This document shows positions 14,973 through 22,471 of a DNA stretch of 37,144 nt, piece after piece. A program made the position numbers and the translations under genes. The notes beneath the pieces were generated by a model, which saw only the letters and a program-made list of their open reading frames with translations, made no database searches and had not been told where the DNA came from. Source of the DNA: Bacteroidaceae bacterium (lineage in GTDB: Bacteria > Bacteroidota > Bacteroidia > Bacteroidales > Bacteroidaceae). The stretch spans positions 1-37,144 of the forward strand of contig JAFYWH010000076.1 of assembly GCA_017558175.1 (NCBI GenBank), given 5' to 3'. The stretch's first letter is position 1, and each line of letters starts with the position of its first letter.

Positions 14973-15074
14973 ATGAACAACAAAGACTTTTGGAGTAAAA
15001 TCCTGAACATAGTAATCACCGTGCTTACCGCCATTGCAACCACCTTCGGGGTGACAAGTTGCATCGGCATGTAG
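14973..15074 (+). CDS. 'Smalltalk' small protein
   Basis: 33 residues: a short polar start (MNNKDFWSKI) followed by one hydrophobic helix (residues about 11-27) and a final FGVTSCIGM. The size, the lone helix and the G-V-T-S-C ending match the small protein named smalltalk in Bacteroidales annotation, which is typically found just downstream of the HU-HIG gene, as here. Its function is not known. The single helix could sit in the membrane, and the conserved cysteine resembles a lipobox (VTSC) but is at the wrong end for a lipoprotein. A diverged second copy lies at 25994-26155. Confidence 0.82.
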   Translation: MNNKDFWSKILNIVITVLTAIATTFGVTSCIGM

Positions 15075-15100
15075 GCACAAGGCAGAGCTGAGGAAGGGCA

Positions 15101-16342
15101 TCACTTGTGTTGCTTCTTCAGCTTCTTTACGGCCGATTCGAGCGACTCCGTAGGCTCGATGATGTTGTAATCCTTCCAGAAATCCTCGTTCCAGTATTCC
15201 TCCACCACATCGTAGAAGATGGCCTGTTGCTTGAATGCCTCACGCTGACGGATGGCCTCCGTAGGACGGTCGATGCGGTCTACCATCACCATCTCCGTAG
15301 TGGTGGCAAAGGTGGACGAGAAGAGACGCTTCTTCCAGTCGCACTTGAAGCGGATGAGGTTGCGCAGATAGTTGAGGTAAGCCTTGCCATCCTGATAGCG
15401 GTAGGTCACGAGGTAAGTCACCTCCGAGAGCTTGAAACGCAGACCCATGGGCTTCTTGCGGAGGATGTGGCGCACGGCCTTGTCCTGATCGGTAAGGTCC
15501 ACCTGGAACTCGGCTCGGGTGATGGTAAGCGTCTGCTGGTCGATGTAAAGCAGGCCCCGGTAGAGGGGGATATCGAGCACCACACGCGGTTCGAAAGCCA
15601 CCACATACTGCATGCGGTTGTCGATGCTCATGGGGAGTTGCATCTGATAGTGGTAGCAATGAATGAGGTCGGGCGAAAGCAGGTCCTCGCCATTCTTCGC
15701 CACATCGAGGAAGATGGGCAGATTCGGCCCTCCGGCTATCTTCACGGCCAGCGTATCGCTCTTCTTCTGACTCTCCAGTCGTCGGCCTCGCATGATACGG
15801 ACACGGTCGCGCATCACATCGCGGACCTTGTAGTCGGTTTTGTACACATCGGCCACGGCCTCACTCACACCGATGTAGCGGTTGCGCTTCTGGATGGTTT
15901 CGCGATAGAAAGCCGAGAACAGATGCGGATGCGAAGCGTAGTTGTGGGCAATGCGCGAGATGGCCTTCTCGACCAAGGCGCGTGGATCGCCTCCGAACAC
16001 GTTCACCATGTCGAGCGTAAAGACGGTGGGCGCCAACCAGATGGTGGGACGCTTGCCCTCGGCGGTAAGCACATCGGCACTCACCAGGGCGTTCTGATAG
16101 CCCAAGTGCGACACCACCACTCCCCTGCCCAGCTCGTCGAGCGATGCCTTGAGGGAGAATACCCCATCGGCATTGGTCACGGTGCCTATGTTGGTTCCCT
16201 GCACGGAGATGTTCACGTTGGCCAGCGCCTGGCGGGTTTCCTTGTCCTTCACGATGCCCGTCACCAGGAGGCCTCCTTGAGCCATGGTGGCAATCGTCAC
16301 GAGCCACATGCCGATAGTGGTCAAGATGATATGTTTCTTCAT
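15101..16342 (-). CDS. Envelope protein with carboxypeptidase regulatory-like domain
   Basis: 413 residues from ATG 16342 (MKKHIILTTIGMWLVTIATMAQG), a typical signal peptide ending near the AQG. An upstream in-frame ATG at 16387 was rejected because it precedes the signal peptide and overlaps the promoter. Residues about 24-105 form a CarboxypepD_reg-like beta-sandwich: VTGIVKDKETRQALANVNISVQGTNIGTVTNADGVF. The remainder (AFYRETIQKRNRYIGVSEAVADVYKT and beta-strand-rich stretches) resembles the outer-membrane-linked Bacteroidetes proteins that follow this domain, probably periplasmic or surface-attached. Ligand and role unknown. It is divergently transcribed from the dihydrouridine synthase gene. 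Confidence 0.8.
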   Translation of the reverse strand: MKKHIILTTIGMWLVTIATMAQGGLLVTGIVKDKETRQALANVNISVQGTNIGTVTNADGVFSLKASLDELGRGVVVSHLGYQNALVSADVLTAEGKRPTIWLAPTVFTLDMVNVFGGDPRALVEKAISRIAHNYASHPHLFSAFYRETIQKRNRYIGVSEAVADVYKTDYKVRDVMRDRVRIMRGRRLESQKKSDTLAVKIAGGPNLPIFLDVAKNGEDLLSPDLIHCYHYQMQLPMSIDNRMQYVVAFEPRVVLDIPLYRGLLYIDQQTLTITRAEFQVDLTDQDKAVRHILRKKPMGLRFKLSEVTYLVTYRYQDGKAYLNYLRNLIRFKCDWKKRLFSSTFATTTEMVMVDRIDRPTEAIRQREAFKQQAIFYDVVEEYWNEDFWKDYNIIEPTESLESAVKKLKKQHK

Positions 16343-16364
16343 AGGTATACTTTTTTGGTTACAA

Positions 16365-16412
16365 CAAACATAGTAAACATTCTTCACTTTTGCAAAAAAA
16401 CATCTATCTTTG
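16365..16412. promoter_or_regulatory. Back-to-back divergent promoters
   Basis: Minus strand: TTTG (16396-16393), 20 bases, TATGTTTG (16372-16365), serving the envelope-protein gene. Plus strand: TATCTTTG at 16405-16412 serving the dihydrouridine synthase gene, with TTTG at 16389-16392 (spacing only 12). The two TTTG boxes form one palindrome TTTTGCAAAA (16388-16397). Confidence 0.7.
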
Positions 16413-16435
16413 TCGCAAAAGAAAACTGAAACACT

Positions 16436-17359
16436 ATGAGCTTACCCATACATTTCGCCCCGTTGCAGGGCTATACAGACGATACCTACCGACGCATCCA
16501 TCACGAGTTGGCAGGTGGCATAGAGACCTACTACACCCCTTTCGTACGCATGGAAGCCGGAGGAGTGCGCTCGAAGGACATGCGCGACATCCGACCGGAA
16601 TTCAACGAGGGTGTGCCCGTGGTACCGCAAATCATCGTGAAGTCGATGAAGGAGTTCGACTACTTGACCGGCATCGTGGCCGAGAAGGGATACCGACGCA
16701 TCGACATCAACATGGGATGCCCCTTTCCCATGCAGGCCAAGCACGGACGCGGATCGGGACTCCTGGCGCACACCGACACGGTGCAGGAGATAGCCTCAGC
16801 CATCAAGGAACGTACGGACATCAGCTTCTCCGTAAAGATGCGCCTGGGATGGGAAAATGCCGACGAGTGGCGTGCGGTGCTCGACATTCTGAATGACACG
16901 CCTCTGCATCAGATTACGCTTCACCCTCGCGTGGGAACCCAGCAATACAAGGGCGAGGTATCGATGCAAGCCTTCGACGAGTTCTACGCGCTCTGCAAGC
17001 ATCCGTTGATTTATAATGGCGATGTGACTTCCGTGGAACAGATGCAGGAACTGGAGAAGAAGTACCCCAACTTGGCGGGCATCATGGTAGGCCGTGGCTT
17101 GTTGGCCCGTCCGTGGATGGCTGCGGAATATGCATCGGGCACCGCCATGCCGGAGCACAAGCAGCGTGCCTTGCTCCACGAGATGCACGACCGCCTCAAG
17201 GCGCACTTCGAGACTACCGCCAATAGCGAAGCGCAGGTACACGCTCGCCTCCGCCTGTTCTGGGAATACATGGAGGAAGTGTTGGGCAGAAAACTCTACA
17301 AGAAGATTATGAAGGCGGGCAACCTGAAGAATTACTTAGGTGCGGTTAGGGAGGTGTAA
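16436..17359 (+). CDS. tRNA-dihydrouridine synthase
   Basis: 307 residues of a TIM-barrel flavoenzyme. It opens with FAPLQGYTDDTYRR (FMN-binding start), has PQIIVKSM, the catalytic cysteine C95 in INMGCPFPM, then SVKMRLGW, HPRVGTQQYKG, IYNGDVTS and GIMVGRGLLARPW near residue 225, in the order expected for the Dus family (COG0042). The enzyme reduces specific uridines in tRNA D-loops with NADPH and FMN. The exact tRNA position is not predictable. The C-terminal helical domain binds tRNA. The gene is single, 24 bases after a good -7 box, and followed by a type A repeat rather than another gene. Confidence 0.93.
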   Translation: MSLPIHFAPLQGYTDDTYRRIHHELAGGIETYYTPFVRMEAGGVRSKDMRDIRPEFNEGVPVVPQIIVKSMKEFDYLTGIVAEKGYRRIDINMGCPFPMQAKHGRGSGLLAHTDTVQEIASAIKERTDISFSVKMRLGWENADEWRAVLDILNDTPLHQITLHPRVGTQQYKGEVSMQAFDEFYALCKHPLIYNGDVTSVEQMQELEKKYPNLAGIMVGRGLLARPWMAAEYASGTAMPEHKQRALLHEMHDRLKAHFETTANSEAQVHARLRLFWEYMEEVLGRKLYKKIMKAGNLKNYLGAVREV

Positions 17360-17375
17360 GGGTTACACACAACAA

Positions 17376-17463
17376 TCCCCTCTTGAGAGGGGGAAAGGGG
17401 GTGTGTGAGACACATCCAGTTGATGCATTCTAACACACCCCTAGCCCCTCTCAAGAGGGGAAT
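17376..17463. repeat. Type A repeat (CCCCTCTTGAGAGGGG form)
   Basis: Starts tcccctcttgagaggggg and ends acacacccctagcccctctcaagagg. It fills the gap between the convergent dihydrouridine synthase and ABC permease genes; the folded RNA could terminate both. Confidence 0.85.
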
Positions 17464-17498
17464 TCATTTAATCCAAACAGATTTTCTATTCTCTTATC

Positions 17499-18707
17499 TC
17501 ACCCTTTCCGTTTCCAAATATAAAGCACCTTGCGACGCACCGCCCAAACATTCAGTGCCGATACCGCAATGGTGAGCAACACACCCGCCACAAGCATCAA
17601 CCACATGGATGAGCCACCCTCCAAGGTAGGGAACATCTTTTCCACCACATCCAGATAGATCGTACGAACCCACAACACCATGCCCACCGAGAGCACCAAC
17701 ACCAACGTATTCAGCCCGATGGTAAGCACCTGGTAAGGCAACGCTACACGAGCTGGAGCATAACCGATGAGGAGCAGATTCTCGAGCTTCGTGCTGTTCT
17801 TCTGAAGCAGGAGATAGATGCTGAGCATGAGGATATAGAACGAGAGCACGCTGATAAGCAAGCCCACACCCATCACAATGCCTACCACCACCTTGAGGAA
17901 CCAAGTGGTCTTTCCGGCATCCAACTTATCGTCCTCGGTTTCGTAGCCACGCTCGCGGAAGAACTGGGCAATGCGGTCGTCTGCCGGATTGCTCACCTCC
18001 ACAATGAGGCGCGATGGCTCCTTGCGCACACCTCCCTGACCATAGTGCACATTGGCCCATGCCATGAAACTCTGAGGCACGAGAATGGTGTTCAGACGGT
18101 TCGAGAAACCGGCTATCTTGCCCTGATAATTGTCCTGTCGGCCACCTCCGCTGATGCGCACCTCGAGGTCCACCATGTTGATGACACCTTCCGATATCTG
18201 AGGCAATCCGCGACTCTTGGCAAAGCCGAAGTTATAGAGGTTCAAGTAATTGCGCGGGATGATGATGGGCACCTCGGTCTGTCCCGGTTCGAAATGCCAG
18301 TCCTTGAGGTTCACATCCACGTATTCATCGGGCACGGACTCGAAGAACATGGCCGTAGAAAGGTTCAATCCCAACTGCTCCATGCCCACACCGGCCGATA
18401 CCTTGAAGGCCGAAGGGGTGAACTCGCCTACCGCCTTGGTGAAGGGCTGGTCGCGCAAGTCGTCGATATCGGCTTCCGAAAAGGTGGTGCTCTTGCCAAC
18501 AAACGAGCCTAAGGTGCTCACCTTCTTGGTCACCACAATGTAGTCTTTCTTCATAAAGCTGTCGCCCTCGGTAAACACCGGCGAGACATCCTGATAGAAC
18601 TGGATGCCGAGCAAGACAATGACCATACCGCAAAGGTTGGCCACAAAGAACCCGGCCAACTGACCCAGGCTGATATGGCGACGCATCAATTTCCAAACGA
18701 GATTCAT
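17499..18707 (-). CDS. ABC transporter permease, FtsX/MacB-like
   Basis: 402 residues. One membrane helix at about 16-38 (LAGFFVANLCGMVIVLLGIQFY), a large extracytoplasmic domain to about residue 270, then three helices near 272-300, 325-350 and 365-390, the layout of FtsX-type permeases such as MacB or LolC/E. Substrate unknown; such pairs move lipoproteins, peptides or signal division proteins rather than small solutes. Its start overlaps the stop of the ATP-binding gene by four bases (ATGA-type overlap), so the two subunits are co-translated. The extracytoplasmic part holds PIIIPRNYLNLYNFGFA and SRLIVEVSNPADD stretches common in this group. Confidence 0.83.
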   Translation of the reverse strand: MNLVWKLMRRHISLGQLAGFFVANLCGMVIVLLGIQFYQDVSPVFTEGDSFMKKDYIVVTKKVSTLGSFVGKSTTFSEADIDDLRDQPFTKAVGEFTPSAFKVSAGVGMEQLGLNLSTAMFFESVPDEYVDVNLKDWHFEPGQTEVPIIIPRNYLNLYNFGFAKSRGLPQISEGVINMVDLEVRISGGGRQDNYQGKIAGFSNRLNTILVPQSFMAWANVHYGQGGVRKEPSRLIVEVSNPADDRIAQFFRERGYETEDDKLDAGKTTWFLKVVVGIVMGVGLLISVLSFYILMLSIYLLLQKNSTKLENLLLIGYAPARVALPYQVLTIGLNTLVLVLSVGMVLWVRTIYLDVVEKMFPTLEGGSSMWLMLVAGVLLTIAVSALNVWAVRRKVLYIWKRKG

Positions 18708-19348
18708 AACAATAACTTTTTAGTGTAATCCAGTTCCAGCGGTTTCCCGATGGAGGTTGCTATCACTCCGGCTCCTTGTTTCATGGCTTCCTCGGTAAGG
18801 ATGCGTGCCATGTTGCGGGCATTCACATCGTCCAGGTGGCTGATGGGCTCGTCGAGGAACAGGAAATCGAACGGTTGGCAAAGGGCACGGATAAGGGCCA
18901 CGCGTTGTTGCTGGCCGAAGGACATCTTGCCTACGGGCACATTCATCTTGTCGCCAATGCCGAGTTCGAAGAACAAGTCCTTGATGTCTTTCTTCTTCTT
19001 GAATCCGGTGAGGGAGTTCTTCAGGAGCACGTTCTCCATGGCGCTAAGCTCCGTAAAGAGTCGCAAGTCCTGAAAGAGCATGCTCAGCGATCGCTTGCGG
19101 ATGTTCACCCAATCGTTCACGCTCAGGTTGCGGATGTTGTTTCCATCGAACCCGATGATGCCCTGATAGTCGTCGCGATAGCCATACAGATAGCTACAGA
19201 GCGATGATTTTCCGGTGCCGGATGCTGCCTCGATGAGGTAGAAATGGCCTTTCTCGAACTCCACATCCTTGTGCCAGATGTCGGAGTCTATGTGGTCTTT
19301 TCCTACAAACACTTCGGGTAGCGTTTTTTGTAAGGTTATGGTATTCAT
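18704..19348 (-). CDS. ABC transporter ATP-binding protein
   Basis: 214 residues with the full set of ATPase motifs: Walker A SGTGKS at 43-48, the signature SFGQQQR near residue 147, Walker B FLFLDEPISHLDD near 160-172 and a possible switch region ending ATSI. The signature begins SFGQ rather than SGGQ, seen in some MacB/LolD-like members. It powers the permease encoded next, in the cytoplasm. The gene has no N-terminal signal and starts the two-gene unit; its upstream region holds a type C array and a type A repeat. Confidence 0.92.
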   Translation of the reverse strand: MNTITLQKTLPEVFVGKDHIDSDIWHKDVEFEKGHFYLIEAASGTGKSSLCSYLYGYRDDYQGIIGFDGNNIRNLSVNDWVNIRKRSLSMLFQDLRLFTELSAMENVLLKNSLTGFKKKKDIKDLFFELGIGDKMNVPVGKMSFGQQQRVALIRALCQPFDFLFLDEPISHLDDVNARNMARILTEEAMKQGAGVIATSIGKPLELDYTKKLLL

Positions 19349-19350
19349 GA

Positions 19351-19377
19351 TACTCAGTTACTCAATTACTCAGTTAT
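19351..19377. repeat. Type C octamer array
   Basis: Complement-oriented octamers tactcagt tactcaat tactcagt, directly upstream of the ATP-binding gene start. Confidence 0.65.
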
Positions 19378-19390
19378 TTTTTTTCTTATC

Positions 19391-19476
19391 TCCCCTCTTG
19401 AGAGGGGGAAGGGGGTGTGTTAGAATGCATTTACTTGATGTTTTTCACACACCCCTAACCCCTCTCAAGAGGGGAA
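19391..19476. repeat. Type A repeat
   Basis: From tcccctcttgagaggggg through gtgtgttagaatgcat and cacacacccctaaccc to ctctcaagaggggaa. Almost the same as the copy at 32274-32359. Confidence 0.85.
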
Positions 19477-19488
19477 TACTTAATGGAG

Positions 19489-19540
19489 CTGTGTCAAAAT
19501 GCATATCTGCTTATTTTCTTGGCACGGATTACGACACACC
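19489..19540. repeat. Short type D element
   Basis: gtgtcaaaatgcatatctgc ... ggcacggattacgacacacc, sharing ends (gtgtc / gacac) and interior (GGCAYGGATTAC) with the 99-base element at 2342. Shorter by about half. Confidence 0.5.
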
Positions 19541-19552
19541 CTCATTCTACTA

Positions 19553-21073
19553 TCAAAACTTCTCCAACACCCCAACCAACATCTGCAACAAGTTCATGTT
19601 CTTGTCCTTCAAGGCAAGCTCCATTTGTCCGTGGCGGGCATCGGTCATGCTTACGTTCAGGTAATTGCATTGGCTCAGGAGGGCTACGATAGCAGCATTC
19701 ATCTGCTTGTCGCCGGTGAGCGGAAGTCGGTGTCCCTTGAGGGCAGCAGCATTGAGCGAGGCATAGAGGCGATGGTTCTTCACATCGGCCGACCATGGCT
19801 TCACGCCCATCGATGCTCCATATGTACGACCGGCCTCAGCTGCCCAAGAGCGGTTGTTGGTGACATAAAACCGGTTGTTCTTCACGCCAAACCAATAATA
19901 GCCTTCGTAGGTGCGGAGCAAGTACTCATCCTTGTCGATGTTCTCGAGCACCACCTGTCCGCCGGTGAGGGCAAGCAAAGGGCGGAGGTCCTCGAATGTC
20001 TGCAGGAAGGCGCTATTCGTCACATCGGCATACATCATGAAGAGGCGTGGCTGAAGGGTGCTATAGCCCATGGCGAAATCGCCCTCGATGGACGAGAAAA
20101 TGTGCTCTACATCCACCGGAAGCACCGGATTGTTCAGCGCCTGCTTGATGGCCGGGTTCTGACAAAGCATGTGGTAGAGTTCCTTTCCCTGGATGTTGCC
20201 CCCCATCCACACGAGGTTATTGCCCGGGTAGAAGTCCATGTACTTGCCTCCGATGGGTTGCAATACCTTGTCCATGGCATCGAAGAACGAGAGGATTTTC
20301 GGGTTCTGGATGAGCGATTCGGTATTGACCTGCACCTTTCCCTGCTCGAAGTTGGCACTCACGAAATACTTGACGTCTTCCAGGCGGATATCGCCCGACA
20401 AGCCCATGCGCAAAGGCAAAGTCCACTCGTACGGGATGGCACTGAGATTCACCACCGAGGCAATGTCGTTTCCTTCGGCCTCCACCTTGGCGAACTCAGA
20501 AAGGGATGCAAAGCCCTCTCCTTCTTTCTGACGCATGAGCGAGAGCAAGGTGCCCTTCATGCCCGATGCATCACCCTTCGATGGTTGGAGGAGCAGGAAA
20601 GTACCGTTGTTGAACGCACAGAGCGCGCCTCCCACTTGAGTCCATCGGCATCCGCTTTCCTCGCGCAGAGGGCTGGCAAGAGATTCCTTCTCGAGCACCT
20701 TGAGCAAGGTTTCGAGCTTGCTTTCGTTGGTTACCTTCGCCAAGATGGCCAAAGCCTCGGTATGCGGAGTGGCAAAGAGGTACACCTTATCATCGAACGA
20801 GAGTCCCGATTCGGACGGTTGCCCGATGATGCGTTCGGCCAATTGGGCTGCTTCGCCTTGGAGTCCACCCTTCAGGAGGCTCTTGAGCTTGCCCACCACC
20901 TTCTGTCCGGAGGCATCGCCCAGTCCGGCCTTGCGTGCCATATCATCGAGTTCCATGCCCATCACCACCGAAGCGTTCTTGGGAAGTGCATGGGTGTATT
21001 CTGTTTTGGGGGTGCAGGCTGCTATCAGCAAGAGCGATGCAAGCATCCCCACTTTCCATAGTTTCTTGATCAT
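19553..21073 (-). CDS. DUF4836 family lipoprotein
   Basis: 506 residues. The N-terminus MIKKLWKVGMLASLLLIAACT is a lipoprotein signal with lipobox IAAC (Cys20), so the protein should be lipid-anchored in the periplasm or outer membrane. The body matches the Bacteroidales family DUF4836: YTHALPKNASVVMGMELDDMARKAG near the start, then two beta-rich halves with FYPGNNLVWMGGNIQG in the middle, and a C-terminal LALKDKNMNLLQMLVG. The function of the family is unknown. ATG 21073 was chosen because it starts the signal peptide; an in-frame ATG at 21148 would add residues encoded by a type A repeat. It is separate from the operon upstream because of that repeat. Confidence 0.85.
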   Translation of the reverse strand: MIKKLWKVGMLASLLLIAACTPKTEYTHALPKNASVVMGMELDDMARKAGLGDASGQKVVGKLKSLLKGGLQGEAAQLAERIIGQPSESGLSFDDKVYLFATPHTEALAILAKVTNESKLETLLKVLEKESLASPLREESGCRWTQVGGALCAFNNGTFLLLQPSKGDASGMKGTLLSLMRQKEGEGFASLSEFAKVEAEGNDIASVVNLSAIPYEWTLPLRMGLSGDIRLEDVKYFVSANFEQGKVQVNTESLIQNPKILSFFDAMDKVLQPIGGKYMDFYPGNNLVWMGGNIQGKELYHMLCQNPAIKQALNNPVLPVDVEHIFSSIEGDFAMGYSTLQPRLFMMYADVTNSAFLQTFEDLRPLLALTGGQVVLENIDKDEYLLRTYEGYYWFGVKNNRFYVTNNRSWAAEAGRTYGASMGVKPWSADVKNHRLYASLNAAALKGHRLPLTGDKQMNAAIVALLSQCNYLNVSMTDARHGQMELALKDKNMNLLQMLVGVLEKF

Positions 21074-21086
21074 GATATTCTTATTT

Positions 21087-21188
21087 ATCCCCCTTGTGAA
21101 GGGGGCCAGGGGGATGTTCCATAAGATAGGTTCACTATCCGTGCCCATGCGGATGTTACATCCCCCTACCCCCTTCTTAAGGGGGATT
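21087..21188. repeat. Type A repeat, CCCCCTT variant
   Basis: From atcccccttgtgaaggggg to acatccccctacccccttcttaaggggg (ends only cited), between rsmE and the lipoprotein gene. Near-identical to the copy at 36476. Confidence 0.8.
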
Positions 21189-21195
21189 GTTTCTA

Positions 21196-21897
21196 TTACT
21201 TCTGATTAAACAAATTCAAGGTATGAGCAGCTACGAGCGCAGCCGTTTCCGTACGGAGGCGCGACTTGCCCAAGCTCACCGGTTGGAATCCGGCTTCGAT
21301 GGCCTTCGCTACTTCCTCCTCGCTGAAATCGCCTTCCGGACCTACGAGAATCAATGCATCCTCGCCCGGAACGAGGGCTTCCTTCAGGAGCTTCTTCTCG
21401 CCTTCGTAACAATGGCAGATGAACTTCTGACCCTTGAAATCCTGAGCAATGAACTTGTTGAAATCAATCATTTCGTTCAGCACCGGCTTGTTGGCCTTGA
21501 GCGATTGCTTGATGGCCGACACGAGAATCTTCTCGATGCGTTCGGTCTTGATGACCTTGCGTTCGGAGTATCGGCAATTCAGGAAGGTAAGCTCGTCGAA
21601 ACCAATCTCGGTAGCTTTCTCGGTGAACCATTCGGTACGGTCCATGTTCTTGGTAGGTGCCATGGCCACGTGGAGCCATCCGGTCCATCCCTTTTCTTGC
21701 GGAATGGTTTCTACTACCTTCAGTTGGCAACGCTTGTTGGTGGCGGCACTGATTACCGCCTTGTAGAAGCATCCCTTACCATCGGTCAGGGTCACTTCGT
21801 CGCCTGTGGTGAGGCGAAGCACACGCAAGCAGTGTCCCGCTTCTTCTTCGGGCATCTCTACGCTGGTGGCTATGTCGGGAGTATAAAATACGTGCAT
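21196..21897 (-). CDS. rsmE: 16S rRNA (uracil-1498-N3)-methyltransferase
   Basis: 233 residues. RsmE family landmarks are present: an N-terminal PUA-like domain (HCLRVLRLTTGDEVTLTDG), the linker VAMAPTKNMDRTEWFTEKATEIG, and the SPOUT knot (LILVGPEGDFSEEEVAKAIEAG then VSLGKSRLRTETAALVAA), which binds AdoMet. The enzyme methylates U1498 of 16S rRNA in the small subunit. It starts six bases after the preceding bifunctional-nuclease gene and is the last member of a tight four-gene unit starting at 24828. The first residues MHVFYTPDI are typical for Bacteroidales RsmE. Confidence 0.95.
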   Translation of the reverse strand: MHVFYTPDIATSVEMPEEEAGHCLRVLRLTTGDEVTLTDGKGCFYKAVISAATNKRCQLKVVETIPQEKGWTGWLHVAMAPTKNMDRTEWFTEKATEIGFDELTFLNCRYSERKVIKTERIEKILVSAIKQSLKANKPVLNEMIDFNKFIAQDFKGQKFICHCYEGEKKLLKEALVPGEDALILVGPEGDFSEEEVAKAIEAGFQPVSLGKSRLRTETAALVAAHTLNLFNQK

Positions 21898-21903
21898 AGT
21901 TTC

Positions 21904-22467
21904 TTATTTATTTGTTTCCTTCCGCTTGCGGATTTCATCGCGCAATTGGGAAGCGAGTTCATATTTTTCTTTCTTGATAGCGTCTTTCAAGGCCTCTTCC
22001 AGCATATCCAAACCCACCGACGAAGCAGGAAGAGAATATTGCCCGTTGCCCAAATCGTGCATGTGCTCGGAGTTCAGGATGGCATCCAACACATAGATGG
22101 GGCCATTTTCAATAATAGCCAAGGCTATGGCATTGCTAATATGCATATGCAGATACACTTCATCGTTGGCATGCTTCACAAAAACACGGGTCAGGAACTC
22201 ACCTTTCTCTACACGGAATACCTCGGCACGACTGAACTTGCCATCTATCTTCCAGATGAGATTCTTCACCACATAATGCATGGCCAACTCGGGAGCATGA
22301 CCTTTCGATGTATAGGGAAGCATCACCAGATTGGCCTCCTTCTCATTCAGCATGACTGGAAGCTTGCGTGCCTCTCCACCTATTTCACGCAACAGGAGAA
22401 CGTACTTATCGTCCGGAAAGGCCGTCTTGCCTACTCCTTCTATTTTCACTTGTCTGAAAAAATCCAT
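21904..22467 (-). CDS. Bifunctional nuclease family protein with UVR motif
   Basis: 187 residues. Residues about 5-135 match the bifunctional nuclease (DUF151) family: the sequence LPVMLNEKEANLVM, then TSKGHAPELAMHYVVKNLIWKIDG and HANDEVYLHMHISNAIALAI, a conserved acid-rich patch. Residues about 150-185 form a UVR-type helical hairpin (LEEALKDAIKKEKYELASQLRDEIRKRK), as in UvrB/UvrC-interacting proteins. Members of the family were reported to have RNase and DNase activity; the role in Bacteroidales is not known. It sits 5 bases after the nucleoside permease and 6 bases before rsmE, a compact operon order. Confidence 0.85.
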   Translation of the reverse strand: MDFFRQVKIEGVGKTAFPDDKYVLLLREIGGEARKLPVMLNEKEANLVMLPYTSKGHAPELAMHYVVKNLIWKIDGKFSRAEVFRVEKGEFLTRVFVKHANDEVYLHMHISNAIALAIIENGPIYVLDAILNSEHMHDLGNGQYSLPASSVGLDMLEEALKDAIKKEKYELASQLRDEIRKRKETNK

Positions 22468-22471
22468 AAAT

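Noticed and set aside
15107-16429. 440-codon open frame opposite the envelope protein
   Set aside because: His/Leu/Val-rich composition is typical of an antisense shadow, and the opposite strand has a signal peptide and a known domain.
1466-19377. Tandem octamers (type C) considered as CRISPR repeats
   Set aside because: Units are 8 bases without spacers, in short arrays of three to five, and no cas genes are present.
19499-21061. 520-codon open frame opposite the DUF4836 lipoprotein
   Set aside because: Starts within a type D repeat and has shadow-type composition; the minus strand encodes a clear lipoprotein.
21074-21148. Longer N-terminus for the DUF4836 lipoprotein
   Set aside because: It is encoded by a type A repeat and would bury the lipoprotein signal peptide.
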